The notes under the pieces were generated by a model, which saw only the letters and a program-made list of their open reading frames with translations, made no database searches and had not been told where the DNA came from. The position numbers and the translations under genes are program-made. A stretch of 64,000 nucleotides of DNA from Paranoxybacillus vitaminiphilus. Its GTDB lineage: Bacteria; Bacillota; Bacilli; Bacillales; Anoxybacillaceae. The stretch is taken from positions 146,848-210,847 of the forward strand of contig NZ_QLMH01000005.1 of the NCBI RefSeq assembly GCF_003259935.1, read 5' to 3'. This document shows, piece by piece, positions 7,644 through 17,399 of this stretch (within the stretch, counting starts at the first letter, position 1; the number at the start of each line of letters is the position of its first letter).

Positions 7644-7729
7644 GTTATCTCGTTAAGACTCTCAATGAGATAACGGACGCTAGGAACTTAATAAGTTCAA
7701 CTAACATCATTGGGGATGAAGCTCCCCAA
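7644..7729 (+). other. three consecutive hairpins in the secA leader (IS605-end-like)
   Basis: Three stems follow one another: GTTATCTC/GAGATAAC (7644-7674), GAACTTA-A-TAAGTTC (7684-7698) and TTGGGG/CCCCAA (7710-7729). The segment shares ATAACGGACGCTAG and the TGGGG..ATGAAG hairpin with 19183-19238. It may be an RNA leader structure, or a relic of an IS200/IS605 end now lying in the leader. Confidence 0.5.
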
Positions 7730-7775
7730 GGTGAAGTTTTCGTTTATATACCGATTAAATAAGGGGCGTTTCTAT

Positions 7776-10286
7776 ATGCTTGGAGTGTTAAAAAAGATGT
7801 TTGATCCAAACAAACGCCAAGTGAACCGCTTGGAAAAAATCGCAGACCAAGTTGATGCGCTTGGTCCGGAAATGGCGAAGCTTTCGGATAGCGAGCTGCG
7901 CCAAAAAACAGCTGAGTTTAAAGCTCGTTACGAAAATGGTGAGTCTCTTGATGACTTATTAGTTGAAGCGTTTGCCGTTGTGCGTGAAGGAGCCAAGCGC
8001 GTTCTTGGGCTGTATCCGTATAAAGTGCAAATTATGGGCGGTATTGTCCTGCATGAAGGCAATATTGCCGAAATGAAAACAGGTGAAGGAAAAACATTAA
8101 CGGCAACGATGCCGGTTTATTTAAATGCGTTAACCGGAAAAGGCGTTCATGTCGTTACGGTCAACGAATACCTTGCCCGCCGCGACGCTACTGAAATGGG
8201 CAAGCTTTATGAATTTTTAGGCTTAACGGTCGGATTGAATTTGTCCGGCATGTCCCGTGAGGAAAAGCAAGCGGCGTACAATGCCGACATTACGTATGGA
8301 ACGAACAACGAATTCGGCTTTGATTATTTGCGCGACAACATGGTGCTTTATAAGGAGCATATGGTGCAGCGTCCGCTTCACTTTGCGGTGATTGACGAGG
8401 TTGACTCGATTTTAATTGACGAAGCGCGCACGCCGCTTATTATTTCCGGTACGGCACAGAAATCAACGAAGCTGTATATTCAAGCGAATGCGTTTGTTCG
8501 TACGTTGAAAAAAGATGTTGACTATACGTATGACGAAAAAACAAAAAGCGTGCAATTAACGGAAGAAGGAATTACAAAGGCAGAGCGCGCCTTTGGCATC
8601 GATAACTTATTTGACCTTAAGCACGTAACGCTCAATCACCATATTAACCTAGCGTTAAAAGCGCATGTGACGATGCAGCGCGATGTCGATTATGTGGTGG
8701 AGGACGGAAAAGTCGTCATCGTCGACCCGTTTACAGGCCGGTTGATGAAAGGACGCCGCTACAGCGACGGTTTGCATCAGGCGATTGAAGCAAAAGAAGG
8801 TTTGGAAATTCAAAACGAGTCAATGACGCTGGCGACGATTACGTTCCAAAACTATTTCCGCATGTATGAAAAGTTGGCGGGAATGACCGGTACGGCAAAA
8901 ACCGAAGAAGAAGAGTTCCGCAACATTTATAACATGCAAGTGGTTGTCATTCCGACAAACAAGCCGGTGATTCGCGAAGACCGTCCGGACTTGATTTTTA
9001 AAACAATGGAAGGCAAATTCCGTGCGGTTGTTGAAGATATTGCCGAGCGTCATGCGAAGGGTCAGCCGGTGCTTGTCGGTACGGTGGCGATTGAAACCTC
9101 GGAATTAATTTCGCAGATGCTGAAGAAAAGAGGAATTCCTCATAACGTATTAAATGCGAAAAACCATGCGAAAGAGGCGGAAATTATCGCGCAAGCCGGG
9201 CAAAAAGGCGCCGTGACGATTGCGACGAACATGGCGGGCCGCGGTACGGACATTAAGCTCGGTGAAGGAGTGCGCGAGCTCGGCGGGTTGGCGGTCATCG
9301 GTACAGAGCGCCATGAAAGCCGCCGCATTGACAATCAGCTGCGCGGTCGTTCCGGCCGTCAAGGAGACCCGGGCGTATCGCAGTTTTATTTGTCATTAGA
9401 AGATGAGTTGATGCGCCGCTTTGGTTCTGAAAATATGATGGCGATGATGGACCGTCTTGGTATGGATGATTCCCAGCCGATTCAAAGTAAAATGGTCTCC
9501 AAAGCGGTTGAGTCAGCGCAAAAACGGGTAGAAGGCAACAACTTTGATGCACGCAAGCAGCTTTTACAATATGATGATGTGCTGCGCGAACAGCGTGAAA
9601 TCATTTACCGTCAACGCTTTCAAGTGCTTGATTCGGAGAACATTCGCGACATCGTTGAAAAAATGATTCAATCGGTCATTGAACGTGTTGTGAATGCCCA
9701 TACGCCAAAAGAAGAAATGCCGGAAGACTGGGATTTAAAAGGGATTATCGACTATGTGAATGCGAACCTGCTGCATGAAGGCGACGTGACTGTCAATGAT
9801 CTGCGCGGCAAAGAGCCGGAAGAAATGATTGAGCTTATTTTTGAAAAGGTAAAGATGCGCTATGATGAAAAAGAGCGGGAAATTGCGCCTGAGCAAATGC
9901 GCGAATTTGAACGTGTCATCGTTCTTCGCGCCGTTGATATGAAATGGATGGACCATATTGATGCGATGGAGCAGTTGCGCCAAGGTATTCATTTGCGTGC
10001 CTATGGACAAATCGATCCGCTTCGCGAGTATCAAATGGAAGGATATGCGATGTTTGAAAACATGGTCGCTTCCATTGAGGAAGAAGTGGCGAAATATATT
10101 ATGAAAGCGCAAATTCAAAACAACTTGCAGCGCCAGGAAGTAGCGAAGGGCGAGGCGGTGCATCCGAAAGAAGAAGGAGAAGTAAAACGCAAGCCGGTAA
10201 GAAAGGCGGTTGAAATTGGCCGCAACGATCCGTGCATTTGCGGAAGCGGCAAAAAATATAAACATTGTTGCGGACAAAATGCGTAA
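7776..10286 (+). CDS. secA: preprotein translocase ATPase SecA
   Basis: Seen: 836 aa from ATG 7776 (AAGGGGCG upstream; an in-frame ATG at 7710 lies in the leader and would add 22 unconserved residues). Motifs in order: Walker A in [11 protein letters not shown] near residue 105, Walker B/DEAD-like [13 protein letters not shown] near 210, helicase motif VI region [10 protein letters not shown] near 520, and the C-terminal zinc motif [13 protein letters not shown], which binds SecB-like partners or lipid. B. subtilis SecA is 841 aa. Known: the motor that drives secretory proteins through SecYEG. prfB follows behind its own terminator and promoter. Confidence 0.98.
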   Translation: MLGVLKKMFDPNKRQVNRLEKIADQVDALGPEMAKLSDSELRQKTAEFKARYENGESLDDLLVEAFAVVREGAKRVLGLYPYKVQIMGGIVLHEGNIAEMKTGEGKTLTATMPVYLNALTGKGVHVVTVNEYLARRDATEMGKLYEFLGLTVGLNLSGMSREEKQAAYNADITYGTNNEFGFDYLRDNMVLYKEHMVQRPLHFAVIDEVDSILIDEARTPLIISGTAQKSTKLYIQANAFVRTLKKDVDYTYDEKTKSVQLTEEGITKAERAFGIDNLFDLKHVTLNHHINLALKAHVTMQRDVDYVVEDGKVVIVDPFTGRLMKGRRYSDGLHQAIEAKEGLEIQNESMTLATITFQNYFRMYEKLAGMTGTAKTEEEEFRNIYNMQVVVIPTNKPVIREDRPDLIFKTMEGKFRAVVEDIAERHAKGQPVLVGTVAIETSELISQMLKKRGIPHNVLNAKNHAKEAEIIAQAGQKGAVTIATNMAGRGTDIKLGEGVRELGGLAVIGTERHESRRIDNQLRGRSGRQGDPGVSQFYLSLEDELMRRFGSENMMAMMDRLGMDDSQPIQSKMVSKAVESAQKRVEGNNFDARKQLLQYDDVLREQREIIYRQRFQVLDSENIRDIVEKMIQSVIERVVNAHTPKEEMPEDWDLKGIIDYVNANLLHEGDVTVNDLRGKEPEEMIELIFEKVKMRYDEKEREIAPEQMREFERVIVLRAVDMKWMDHIDAMEQLRQGIHLRAYGQIDPLREYQMEGYAMFENMVASIEEEVAKYIMKAQIQNNLQRQEVAKGEAVHPKEEGEVKRKPVRKAVEIGRNDPCICGSGKKYKHCCGQNA

Positions 10287-10291
10287 ACAAG

Positions 10292-10333
10292 AAACAAAGT
10301 GAGGGCGGGGACCCCGCCTCTCACTTTGTTTTT
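10292..10333 (+). terminator. Rho-independent terminator between secA and prfB
   Basis: AAACAAAGTGAGGGCGGGG pairs with CCCCGCC..CTCACTTTGTTT, then T-rich. A-rich on the other side, so it could work in both directions. Confidence 0.85.
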
Positions 10334-10346
10334 GCTGATGTGCCCA

Positions 10347-10376
10347 TTGATTATCATGTGTCTTATCAAGTAAAAT
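10347..10376 (+). promoter_or_regulatory. candidate sigma-A promoter of prfB
   Basis: TTGATT, 18 bases, TAAAAT, about 20 bases before the prfB start, after the secA terminator. Confidence 0.5.
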
Positions 10377-10397
10377 GTGTACCGAGGTGAAAATGTT

Positions 10398-11502
10398 ATG
10401 ATCGATTTAGTGCAAATTAAGCAAGACCTTGAAAAAATGGCTAAGCGATTAGCGGATATTAGGGGGTCTCTTTGACCTCGAAGCGAAAGAAGCCCGCATT
10501 CGTGAATTAGATGAACAAATGGCAGCGCCGGACTTTTGGGATGACCAAAAGGCAGCACAAGCAGTCATCAGCGAAGCGAATGCGCTCAAAGATTTAGTTG
10601 AACAATTTAAATCATTAGAAGAACGTTATGAAAACTTAGAAGTGACTTATGATCTTGTGAAAGAAGAGCCGGATGAAGAGCTGCAGCAGGAGTTAGTGGC
10701 GGAAGTGAAGCAGCTCACGAAAGAGTTTAGTGAATTTGAGCTGCAGCTCCTTCTTAATGAGCCGTATGATAAAAATAATGCGATTTTAGAGCTTCATCCT
10801 GGTGCGGGAGGTACGGAGTCGCAAGACTGGGCTTCGATGCTTCTTCGCATGTATACAAGATGGGCTGAGAAAAAAGGCTTTAAAGTCGAAACGCTCGACT
10901 ATTTGCCGGGTGAAGAAGCAGGTATTAAAAGTGTGACGCTTTTAATTAAAGGGCATAATGCATACGGATACTTAAAGGCGGAAAAAGGTGTGCATCGCTT
11001 AGTGCGCATTTCGCCGTTCGATGCTTCCGGACGCCGTCATACGTCGTTCGTATCTTGCGAAGTGATGCCGGAGTTTAACGAAGATATTGAAGTTGAAATA
11101 AGACCGGATGAGATTAAAGTCGATACGTACCGCTCAAGCGGTGCCGGCGGTCAGCACGTCAACACGACCGACTCAGCAGTGCGCGTTACCCATATTCCAA
11201 CCGGCATTGTCGTAACATGTCAGTCGGAACGTTCACAAATTAAAAACCGCGAAAGAGCAATGAACATGTTAAAAGCGAAGCTATATCAAAAGAAATTGGA
11301 AGAGCAGCAGGCAGAGCTTGCGGAAATTCGCGGCGAGCAAAAGGAAATCGGCTGGGGGAACCAAATCCGCTCGTACGTTTTTCATCCGTATTCGCTCGTC
11401 AAAGACCACCGTACGAATACGGAAGTTGGCAACGTGCAAGCGGTCATGGACGGAGAGATTGACATTTTTATCGATGCGTACTTACGTTCAAAACTAAAAT
11501 AA
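10398..11502 (+). CDS. prfB: peptide chain release factor 2, programmed +1 frameshift
   Basis: Seen: translation begins at ATG 10398 and meets TGA at codon 26 (10473-10475). The site reads AGGGGG, three bases, CTTTGAC: an internal Shine-Dalgarno-like run beside a CTT-TGA slippery stop, the classic RF2 autoregulatory signal. Shifting +1 at 10473 continues in the long frame that ends at 11502, giving a 367-residue protein. GGQHVN (GGQ catalytic loop) sits in [19 protein letters not shown], and the SPF tripeptide for UGA/UAA recognition occurs in [15 protein letters not shown]. Known: low RF2 lets ribosomes pause at TGA and shift, so the protein controls its own level. Confidence 0.97.
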
Positions 11503-11511
11503 GCTTTTGCT

Positions 11512-11593
11512 AGAGACTGACTCACAAAGGTCTGTCTCCCTTGAACATCTGCGCGAGGGAGAAGATTCTTTTGTTGAGTTCGTCTCTTTTTTT
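11512..11593 (+). terminator. long imperfect hairpin terminator after prfB
   Basis: AGAGACTGACTCACAAAGG pairs imperfectly with CTTTTGTTGAGTTCGTCTCT, with an inner GTCTCCCTTG../..GAGGGAGAAG arm and a closing run of seven T. The outer arms resemble the GAGGCTG-family repeats loosely. Confidence 0.65.
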
Positions 11594-11683
11594 ATGAAAA
11601 TAAATAATCACCGCTGTTTTTATAGTGCAAACTAAATATAGTTCTTTAATGTTTTAACCTATTAATGCGTTATTTGGCTGTCA

Positions 11684-11712
11684 TTTACTTGTCAAATCGT
11701 GCGTGCTATACT
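11684..11712 (+). promoter_or_regulatory. candidate sigma-A promoter of the YitT gene
   Basis: TTTACT, 17 bases, TATACT, ending 16 bases before the start codon region. Confidence 0.5.
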
Positions 11713-11728
11713 CACATGGGGTGGTTAG

Positions 11729-12592
11729 ATGATGAAAAAGAGAAGGCGGACGTTAAATCCGAAATTGGCAGCGCTGATTGAGTATTTATATATATTAATC
11801 GGTTCAGCAGTCGTTGCAATTGCATTTAATGTGTTTTTATTGCCGAACCGTGTCGCATCAGGCGGTGTAAGCGGAATTAGTACGATTTTGCATGCAACGT
11901 TAGGATGGCAGCCGGCCTATGTGCAATGGGCGTTGAATATTCCACTGTTTATTGCCGGGGTTGTTTTGCTTGGAAAACAATTTGGGATTAAAACGTTAGT
12001 TGGTACGCTGTTTTTGCCGTTTGTTGTTTACTTAACAAGAAACTTTGAGCCTGTCACACCTGACCCGCTTCTCGGTGCATTGTTTGGCGGAATTGGTGTC
12101 GGCGTAGGGCTTGGCATTGTATTTCGCGGCAAAGCTTCGACGGGAGGTACGGATTTAGCAGCACAAATTATTCATAAGTACACGGGATTAACGCTCGGTA
12201 CGTGTGTCATATTAATTGATGGTCTTATTGTTTTAACAGCGGCGCTCGTATTTGATGTAGAACAAGCGCTATATGCGCTGATCGCTTTATTTGTCACAAG
12301 CAAAACCATTGACTTTGTACAAGTCGGTTTCGGTTACTCGAAAATGGCGATGATCATTACGAGCAAAGAAGAAGAGGTACGGCAGGCGATTTTACATAAA
12401 ATCGACCGCGGAGTGACAAAGCTGTCAGCGTACGGAGGATATACGGAACATGAGCGGCCGGTGCTCATGTGCGTTGTCGAGCAGACGGAGTTCACAAAAT
12501 TGAAACAATTGGTAAAAAGCATTGATCCTGCGGCGTTTGTCATTGTTATGGATGCAACGGAAGTGCTGGGCGAAGGATTTAAACGTGCTTAG
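11729..12592 (+). CDS. YitT family membrane protein (DUF161/DUF2179)
   Basis: Seen: 287 aa, with ATG at 11729 or 11732 after GGGGTGG. Five or six hydrophobic segments span residues ~15-195, including YLYILIGSAVVAIAFNVFLL and the Gly-rich GGIGVGVGLGIVFRG. A soluble C-terminal domain of ~80 residues (MAMIITSKEEEVRQAILHKI) is the DUF2179 part. Known: YitT-type proteins are widespread uncharacterised integral membrane proteins; B. subtilis carries a paralogue (yvjA) in this neighbourhood. Transport has been guessed but the substrate is unknown. Monocistronic here, with its own promoter. Confidence 0.88.
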   Translation: MMKKRRRTLNPKLAALIEYLYILIGSAVVAIAFNVFLLPNRVASGGVSGISTILHATLGWQPAYVQWALNIPLFIAGVVLLGKQFGIKTLVGTLFLPFVVYLTRNFEPVTPDPLLGALFGGIGVGVGLGIVFRGKASTGGTDLAAQIIHKYTGLTLGTCVILIDGLIVLTAALVFDVEQALYALIALFVTSKTIDFVQVGFGYSKMAMIITSKEEEVRQAILHKIDRGVTKLSAYGGYTEHERPVLMCVVEQTEFTKLKQLVKSIDPAAFVIVMDATEVLGEGFKRA

Positions 12593-12652
12593 ATGAAAAA
12601 AAGTAGGATATAATAAGGTTGTGCAATCTTTTACAGGGAGGGAATAGGATTC

Positions 12653-12982
12653 ATGAAAAAGAAACTATTCGGCTTATTATTAGGAACATCTCTTGTATTA
12701 GCAGCGTGCGGCGGGGGAGAAGAAGCTGCTGACAACAATAATAATGGCGACGGCGGTGCAACAGCGGCAGCGGCTGAAGATATTTACAAGCAAAGCTGTG
12801 CAAGCTGTCACGGGCAAAATTTAGAGGGACAAGTCGGTCCAAGCTTAGAGAAAGTTGGCAGCAAATATTCAAAGGATGAAATTAAACAAATTATCGAAAA
12901 AGGTCGCGGCAGCATGCCTGGCGGATTAATCCAGGGAGAAGATGTGGATAAAGTAGCTGAATGGTTGGCAGCAAAGAAATAA
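12653..12982 (+). CDS. cccB: cytochrome c551 lipoprotein
   Basis: Seen: 109 aa. The N-terminus is a lipoprotein signal with lipobox LAAC (Cys19). A Gly/Asn/Ala-rich linker follows, then a class I cytochrome c domain with CASCH haem-binding motif and the distal Met in GRGSMPGG. Known: CccB is a membrane-anchored small c-type cytochrome carrying electrons to caa3-type oxidase on the outer face. The gene lies upstream of ftsEX, as in B. subtilis. GGGAGGG precedes the ATG. Confidence 0.93.
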   Translation: MKKKLFGLLLGTSLVLAACGGGEEAADNNNNGDGGATAAAAEDIYKQSCASCHGQNLEGQVGPSLEKVGSKYSKDEIKQIIEKGRGSMPGGLIQGEDVDKVAEWLAAKK

Positions 12983-13210
12983 TGTTCAAAAAATGAAGCA
13001 GCTTGATGAGGGGCCGGCTCGGGCGATAGCCATATCGCTGAAAAGAGTTCAGGTCCTTTACTTTTTAGTGCTCATATGCGCTTCTCTTTTTCCAAGTTCC
13101 CCGATAGAATAAATCCTTCGTTTATACTCTGCTCCAACAATCGTAAATACAGGCAATTGTGTAATGTAACAGTTTTGAAATATAAATGTAAAGTAAATTG
13201 TCAGAAATAG

Positions 13211-13219
13211 TGCTATAAT
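13211..13219 (+). promoter_or_regulatory. extended -10 promoter of ftsEX
   Basis: TGCTATAAT is an extended -10 element (TGN plus consensus TATAAT). No good -35 lies 17 bases upstream. It is about 100 bases before ftsE. Confidence 0.5.
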
Positions 13220-13317
13220 ATTTCTTGTGGAATTTTGTATAATTGTTTCGAAAAATAGCAATGAATTCGTCGAATTTCGCATTGAACGATGAAGTTGACA
13301 ATAGATTAGGTGATAAC

Positions 13318-14004
13318 ATGATTGAAATGCAGGATGTATATAAAACATATCCAAACGGCGTGATGGCTCTAAGCGGCATTAACGTCCGTATTAAGCAGGG
13401 AGAGTTTGTCTATGTCGTTGGTCCAAGCGGTGCCGGGAAATCGACGTTTATTAAAATGATGTACCGCGAGGAAAAGCCGACGAGCGGTTCGATTATGATT
13501 AACGGCGTTAACCTCGCGAAGCTGAAAGACAGTAAAGTTCCGTTATTGCGGAGGCATATCGGTGTGGTTTTCCAAGATTTCAAATTACTTCCAAAGCTAA
13601 CGGTTTATGAAAATGTCGCGTTTGCTTTGGAAGTAATTGAAGAATCGCCGAAAAACATTAAAAAGAGAGTCATGGAAGTGTTGGATCTTGTCGGGTTGAA
13701 GCATAAGGCGCGTTTTTATCCGGACGAATTGTCGGGAGGAGAGCAGCAGCGCGTATCGATTGCGCGTTCCATTGTGAATTCGCCTAAAATCGTCATTGCC
13801 GACGAACCGACAGGAAACTTAGACCCTGATACATCGTGGGGAATTATGGATCTTTTTGAAGAGATTAATAACCGCGGGACGACGATTGTAATGGCAACGC
13901 ATAACCGCGAGATTGTGAACACGATTAAGAAGCGCGTCATCGCGATTGAAAACGGCAAGATTGTGCGTGATGAAGCAAGGGGGGAATACGGCTATGACAG
14001 TTAA
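13318..14004 (+). CDS. ftsE: cell-division ABC transporter ATP-binding protein FtsE
   Basis: Seen: 228 aa from ATG 13318 (AGGTGA upstream; matches the usual start MIEM.DVYKTYPNG; the frame is open further upstream but lacks homology). Walker A GPSGAGKST near residue 35, signature LSGGEQQR near 137, Walker B IVIADEPTG near 160. Known: the ATPase half of FtsEX, which activates peptidoglycan hydrolases through conformational change instead of transporting. It overlaps ftsX by 11 bases. A secreted M23 hydrolase gene follows ftsX. Confidence 0.97.
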   Translation: MIEMQDVYKTYPNGVMALSGINVRIKQGEFVYVVGPSGAGKSTFIKMMYREEKPTSGSIMINGVNLAKLKDSKVPLLRRHIGVVFQDFKLLPKLTVYENVAFALEVIEESPKNIKKRVMEVLDLVGLKHKARFYPDELSGGEQQRVSIARSIVNSPKIVIADEPTGNLDPDTSWGIMDLFEEINNRGTTIVMATHNREIVNTIKKRVIAIENGKIVRDEARGEYGYDS

Positions 14005-14887
14005 CACCCTCAAGCGGCATTTGCGCGAAAGCATCAAAAGTCTTGGAAGGAACGGCTGGATGACGTTTGCTTCGATAAGCGCCGTGACAGTGACGTTATT
14101 GCTTGTCGGTGTTTTTCTCGTTGTCATGTTAAACATGAACAATTTTGCGAAGAAAATCGAAAACGATGTAGAAATTCGCGTTCATATTGATGTGACGGCA
14201 ACACAACAGGACAAAGAAGCGCTTAAGGCGCAAATCGATGCGATTCCTGAAGTGAAGGAAATTAAATATTCATCAAAAGAAGAAGAATTGCAAAATTTGA
14301 TCAAAAGTTTTGGCGAAGAAGGTTCTTCCTTTAAATTATTCGAACAAGACAACCCATTAAGCGACGTGTATATCGTTAAGACGGCTAAACCAACCGATAC
14401 GATGAAAGTGGCAAAAAAAATTGAAACATTTAAATTTGCCCATAAGGTGAAGTACGGACAGGGGCAGGTAGAGAAGCTGTTTAAAACGTTAAAAGTGGCG
14501 AGAAATATTGGATTAGGATTGATTATCGGCTTGTTATTTACAGCCATGTTTTTAATCTCGAACACAATCAAAATTACGATTTTTGCGAGAAGAAAAGAAA
14601 TCGAAATTATGAGATTAGTAGGAGCGACAAACGGCTTTATTCGCTGGCCGTTTTTCCTTGAAGGTTTATGGCTCGGCTTGTTAGGTGCCGTTATACCGAT
14701 TACGTTAATATTATTCTCCTATTACAACATTTATGACTTTTTAAAGCCGAAGTTAACGAATCCGTTTATTCAATTGCTGCCGTTTAGCCCATTTGCATGG
14801 CAAATTGCCGCTATTTTAGTTGCATTGGGCGCATGCATCGGTGTTTGGGGAAGTATGGTGTCTGTCCGAAGGTTTTTAAAAGTTTAA
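13994..14887 (+). CDS. ftsX: cell-division ABC transporter permease FtsX
   Basis: Seen: 297 aa from ATG 13994, AAGGGGGGA upstream, start inside the end of ftsE. One membrane segment near residues 25-50 (ASISAVTVTLLLVGVFLVVM) is followed by a ~125-residue extracellular loop, then three membrane segments at ~175-290. This is the FtsX topology, with the large loop that contacts the hydrolase partner. B. subtilis FtsX is 296 aa. Known: with FtsE it controls cell-wall hydrolases in elongation and sporulation. Confidence 0.97.
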   Translation: MTVNTLKRHLRESIKSLGRNGWMTFASISAVTVTLLLVGVFLVVMLNMNNFAKKIENDVEIRVHIDVTATQQDKEALKAQIDAIPEVKEIKYSSKEEELQNLIKSFGEEGSSFKLFEQDNPLSDVYIVKTAKPTDTMKVAKKIETFKFAHKVKYGQGQVEKLFKTLKVARNIGLGLIIGLLFTAMFLISNTIKITIFARRKEIEIMRLVGATNGFIRWPFFLEGLWLGLLGAVIPITLILFSYYNIYDFLKPKLTNPFIQLLPFSPFAWQIAAILVALGACIGVWGSMVSVRRFLKV

Positions 14888-14917
14888 GAGAGAAAAAGAG
14901 AAAGGGGAAACAAGACC

Positions 14918-16180
14918 GTGAAGCGAAAAATAATGACATTAGCGGTCGCTGCTGTTGTTAGTGCAACAAGCTTTATACCCAGTCTAGCAAATGCAGTGAG
15001 CAATCGGGAAATTCAACAGAAGAAAAGCGAAATTAACCGCATTGAGTCGAAGCAATCATCCGTACAAAAGCAGATTCATGAGGCGAACGAGGAAATTGAG
15101 CGTCTGCAGACAGAGCAGGACAAGCTGACGAAGGAAATCAAAAAGCTAGATATGGCCGTATCGGAAACGAGCGGAAAAATTCACGAGAAGTCGCAGCAAA
15201 TTGAAAAGACAAAGCAAAACATTGAAGTGTTAAAACGGCAAATTGCCGAAGTTCAGGCGCGGATTGAAAAAAGAAATGAACTGCTTAAGCAGCGTGTCCG
15301 TTCATTGCAGGAAAGCGGCGGAGTCATCAGCTATCTTGATGTGTTGTTAGGGGCGCAAAGCTTCAGTGATTTCATTGACCGTATCAGCGCGGTCACAACG
15401 ATTTTTGAAGCGGACAAGCAAATCATTAAGGAACAGGAAGCAGATAAGGCGCTGAAGGAAGAGAAAGAAAAGGAGTTAACAACGAATCTGGCTAATCTTC
15501 AGAACGATTTAAAAGAATTGGAGCAGTTAAAGCAAACGTTAAATGTGCAAATTTCGCAAAAAGAACGGTTGATGAAAAGCCTCAAACAGCAAGAGGAAGA
15601 GCTTCATGAAGAAAAGCTTGCGCTTACGGAAGAGCAGGAATTGTTAGAAAAGCAAGAAGCAGCGATGCGTTCACAGCTTCAGCAGCTCATTGAGCGGCAA
15701 AAGGCGGAACGTGCAAAAAGAAGTTCACCACGCAGTCAATCCTTTGCAGGTGGAGGCGGTGACCTTCCGCCAGTAACAAGCGGTGCATTTATGCGTCCGG
15801 CCAACGGTCCGGTTACATCGGAATTTGGTCCGCGCTGGGGTAAATTTCATTACGGAATCGACATTGGCAAACGCGGTTCGAGCGTGCCGGTCGTAGCGGC
15901 TGCTGACGGCTATGTATTCCGCTCTTACTATTCAGATACGTACGGAAACGTCATATTCATCACTCATGTCATTGATGGACAAGTATTTACAACGGTTTAT
16001 GCCCACTTAGAATCGCGCTTAGTAGGCGAAGGACAAACGGTAAGCAAAGGACAAATGATTGGTTATATGGGCAACACGGGCCGTTCATTTGGCGCTCATC
16101 TTCACTTCGAACTTCACCGCGGTCCGTGGAACGGAGCGAAATCGAATGCCGTGAATCCAAGAAACTATATTAATTTCTAA
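14918..16180 (+). CDS. secreted murein hydrolase activator/M23 peptidase with coiled coil
   Basis: Seen: 420 aa from GTG 14918 (AAAGGGG upstream). A signal peptide ends at ANA near residue 26. Residues ~30-265 are an EnvC/PcsB-like coiled coil. A Gly/Ser linker leads to a C-terminal LytM (M23) domain with HYGIDIGKRG and GAHLHFEL, which preserve the zinc-binding His/Asp and HxH residues. Known: this architecture defines FtsEX-dependent hydrolases or activators. It lies 30 bases after ftsX, so it is probably the FtsEX client. Because the zinc ligands are present it is likely an active endopeptidase and not a degenerate activator like EnvC. Confidence 0.92.
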   Translation: MKRKIMTLAVAAVVSATSFIPSLANAVSNREIQQKKSEINRIESKQSSVQKQIHEANEEIERLQTEQDKLTKEIKKLDMAVSETSGKIHEKSQQIEKTKQNIEVLKRQIAEVQARIEKRNELLKQRVRSLQESGGVISYLDVLLGAQSFSDFIDRISAVTTIFEADKQIIKEQEADKALKEEKEKELTTNLANLQNDLKELEQLKQTLNVQISQKERLMKSLKQQEEELHEEKLALTEEQELLEKQEAAMRSQLQQLIERQKAERAKRSSPRSQSFAGGGGDLPPVTSGAFMRPANGPVTSEFGPRWGKFHYGIDIGKRGSSVPVVAAADGYVFRSYYSDTYGNVIFITHVIDGQVFTTVYAHLESRLVGEGQTVSKGQMIGYMGNTGRSFGAHLHFELHRGPWNGAKSNAVNPRNYINF

Positions 16181-16236
16181 ACTTGATTAGTGACAAAAAA
16201 GGTTTAAAAATAGAATAAAAATCAATTAAAATGTAT

Positions 16237-16288
16237 AAAAATACACAACTTGTCTAGACTGATATTGAGGCAAGTTGTGTATTTTTTT
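16237..16288 (+). terminator. Rho-independent terminator after ftsEX-hydrolase operon
   Basis: AAAAATACACAACTTG pairs with CAAGTTGTGTATTTTTTT across an 18-base loop. The symmetric A and T tracts allow function on both strands. The ~400 bases from here to the ahpC promoter show no convincing gene. Confidence 0.88.
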
Positions 16289-16703
16289 AGATAGCGTCAA
16301 AAATTTTATGAAATCTCATTCCCAGTCATCAACTGAAGGAACATAAACGAAAGCTTAAAATCTCATTCGCCCTTGACCAATACTGGCCAAAGGATAAAAA
16401 GGAGGAAGAAAGGGGAAGGGGGGAAAAAGGCATATGCAGCAGGCCTTTTCGTTCTGAGATGACGGCAAGCACTCGCCCTTTCAACGTCGCACGTGGATGC
16501 AAAAAGTTGAAATAAGCAATGAACAACGTCACCATTTGTTCTTGATTTTAAATGTTTCCGATCAAGCTTTCGACTGTAAAAAGCGCCTGTTGTACGCTAA
16601 GAATATCGTATCCCCCTTGGGTTATCGTCATGATAGGCAAGAAAAATATTCAGCCTGTTTTACCGCGGGGATGAATGGTTACAATAAAATTGAATCGAAT
16701 CTC

Positions 16704-16732
16704 TTGACAAATAAAAGATACTATATAATAAT
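16704..16732 (+). promoter_or_regulatory. sigma-A promoter of ahpCF
   Basis: TTGACA at 16704 followed by the AT-rich TATAATAAT region. With TATAAT at 16724 the spacer is short (14); with AATAAT at 16727 it is 17. The PerR box lies immediately downstream. Confidence 0.55.
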
Positions 16733-16742
16733 AAATATCGAA

Positions 16743-16757
16743 TTATAATTATTATAA
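16743..16757 (+). promoter_or_regulatory. PerR box of ahpCF
   Basis: TTATAATTATTATAA is a perfect match to the PerR operator TTATAATNATTATAA, placed just after the -10 region. Known: PerR represses peroxide-defence genes until metal-catalysed His oxidation by H2O2 releases it. Confidence 0.9.
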
Positions 16758-16823
16758 TTTAATTAATAGTTTTGCTATAAGCTATTCATAATTCCAAAAC
16801 TCTATTTAGGAGGATGATTCATT

Positions 16824-17387
16824 ATGTCTCTAATTGGAAAAGAAGTACAACCATTCAAAGCACAAGCGTACCACAACGGTAAGTTTATCGATGTTACGGA
16901 ACAAGATTTTAAAGGTAAATGGAGTGTAGTTTGCTTTTATCCGGCAGATTTTACATTCGTATGCCCTACTGAGCTTGAAGATCTACAAAATAATTACGCT
17001 GCTCTAAAAGAACTTGGTGTTGAAGTGTATTCTGTTTCAACAGATACACATTTCACGCATAAAGCATGGCACGATACGTCCCCAGCAATCAGTAAAATCG
17101 AATACATTATGATCGGCGACCCTTCACAAAAGCTATCTCGCATGTTCGATGTACTAGATGAAGAAACAGGTCTTGCTCAACGCGGTACTTTCATCATCGA
17201 TCCAGACGGTGTCATCCAAGCTGTTGAAATTAATGCTGACGGTATCGGCCGTGATGCAAGCATTCTTATTAACAAAATTAAGGCTGCACAATATGTTCGC
17301 AACCATCCAGGTGAAGTTTGCCCTGCGAAATGGCAAGAAGGTGCTGAAACACTTAAACCAAGCCTCGATCTTGTAGGCAAAATTTAA
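16824..17387 (+). CDS. ahpC: alkyl hydroperoxide reductase peroxiredoxin AhpC
   Basis: Seen: 187 aa, AGGAGGATG before the ATG. Peroxidatic Cys lies in [13 protein letters not shown] near residue 47, with the resolving Cys in GEVCPAKW near 166: a typical 2-Cys peroxiredoxin. Known: reduces H2O2, alkyl hydroperoxides and peroxynitrite; recycled by AhpF, encoded 12 bases downstream. The PerR box upstream predicts peroxide induction. Codon and base composition resemble highly expressed neighbours such as gapA and eno. Confidence 0.98.
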   Translation: MSLIGKEVQPFKAQAYHNGKFIDVTEQDFKGKWSVVCFYPADFTFVCPTELEDLQNNYAALKELGVEVYSVSTDTHFTHKAWHDTSPAISKIEYIMIGDPSQKLSRMFDVLDEETGLAQRGTFIIDPDGVIQAVEINADGIGRDASILINKIKAAQYVRNHPGEVCPAKWQEGAETLKPSLDLVGKI

Positions 17388-17399
17388 GGGGATGCAGCC

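Noticed and set aside
16497..16748. 83-codon plus-strand frame before ahpC
   Set aside because: It runs through the ahpC promoter and PerR box, has no Shine-Dalgarno and no recognisable protein.
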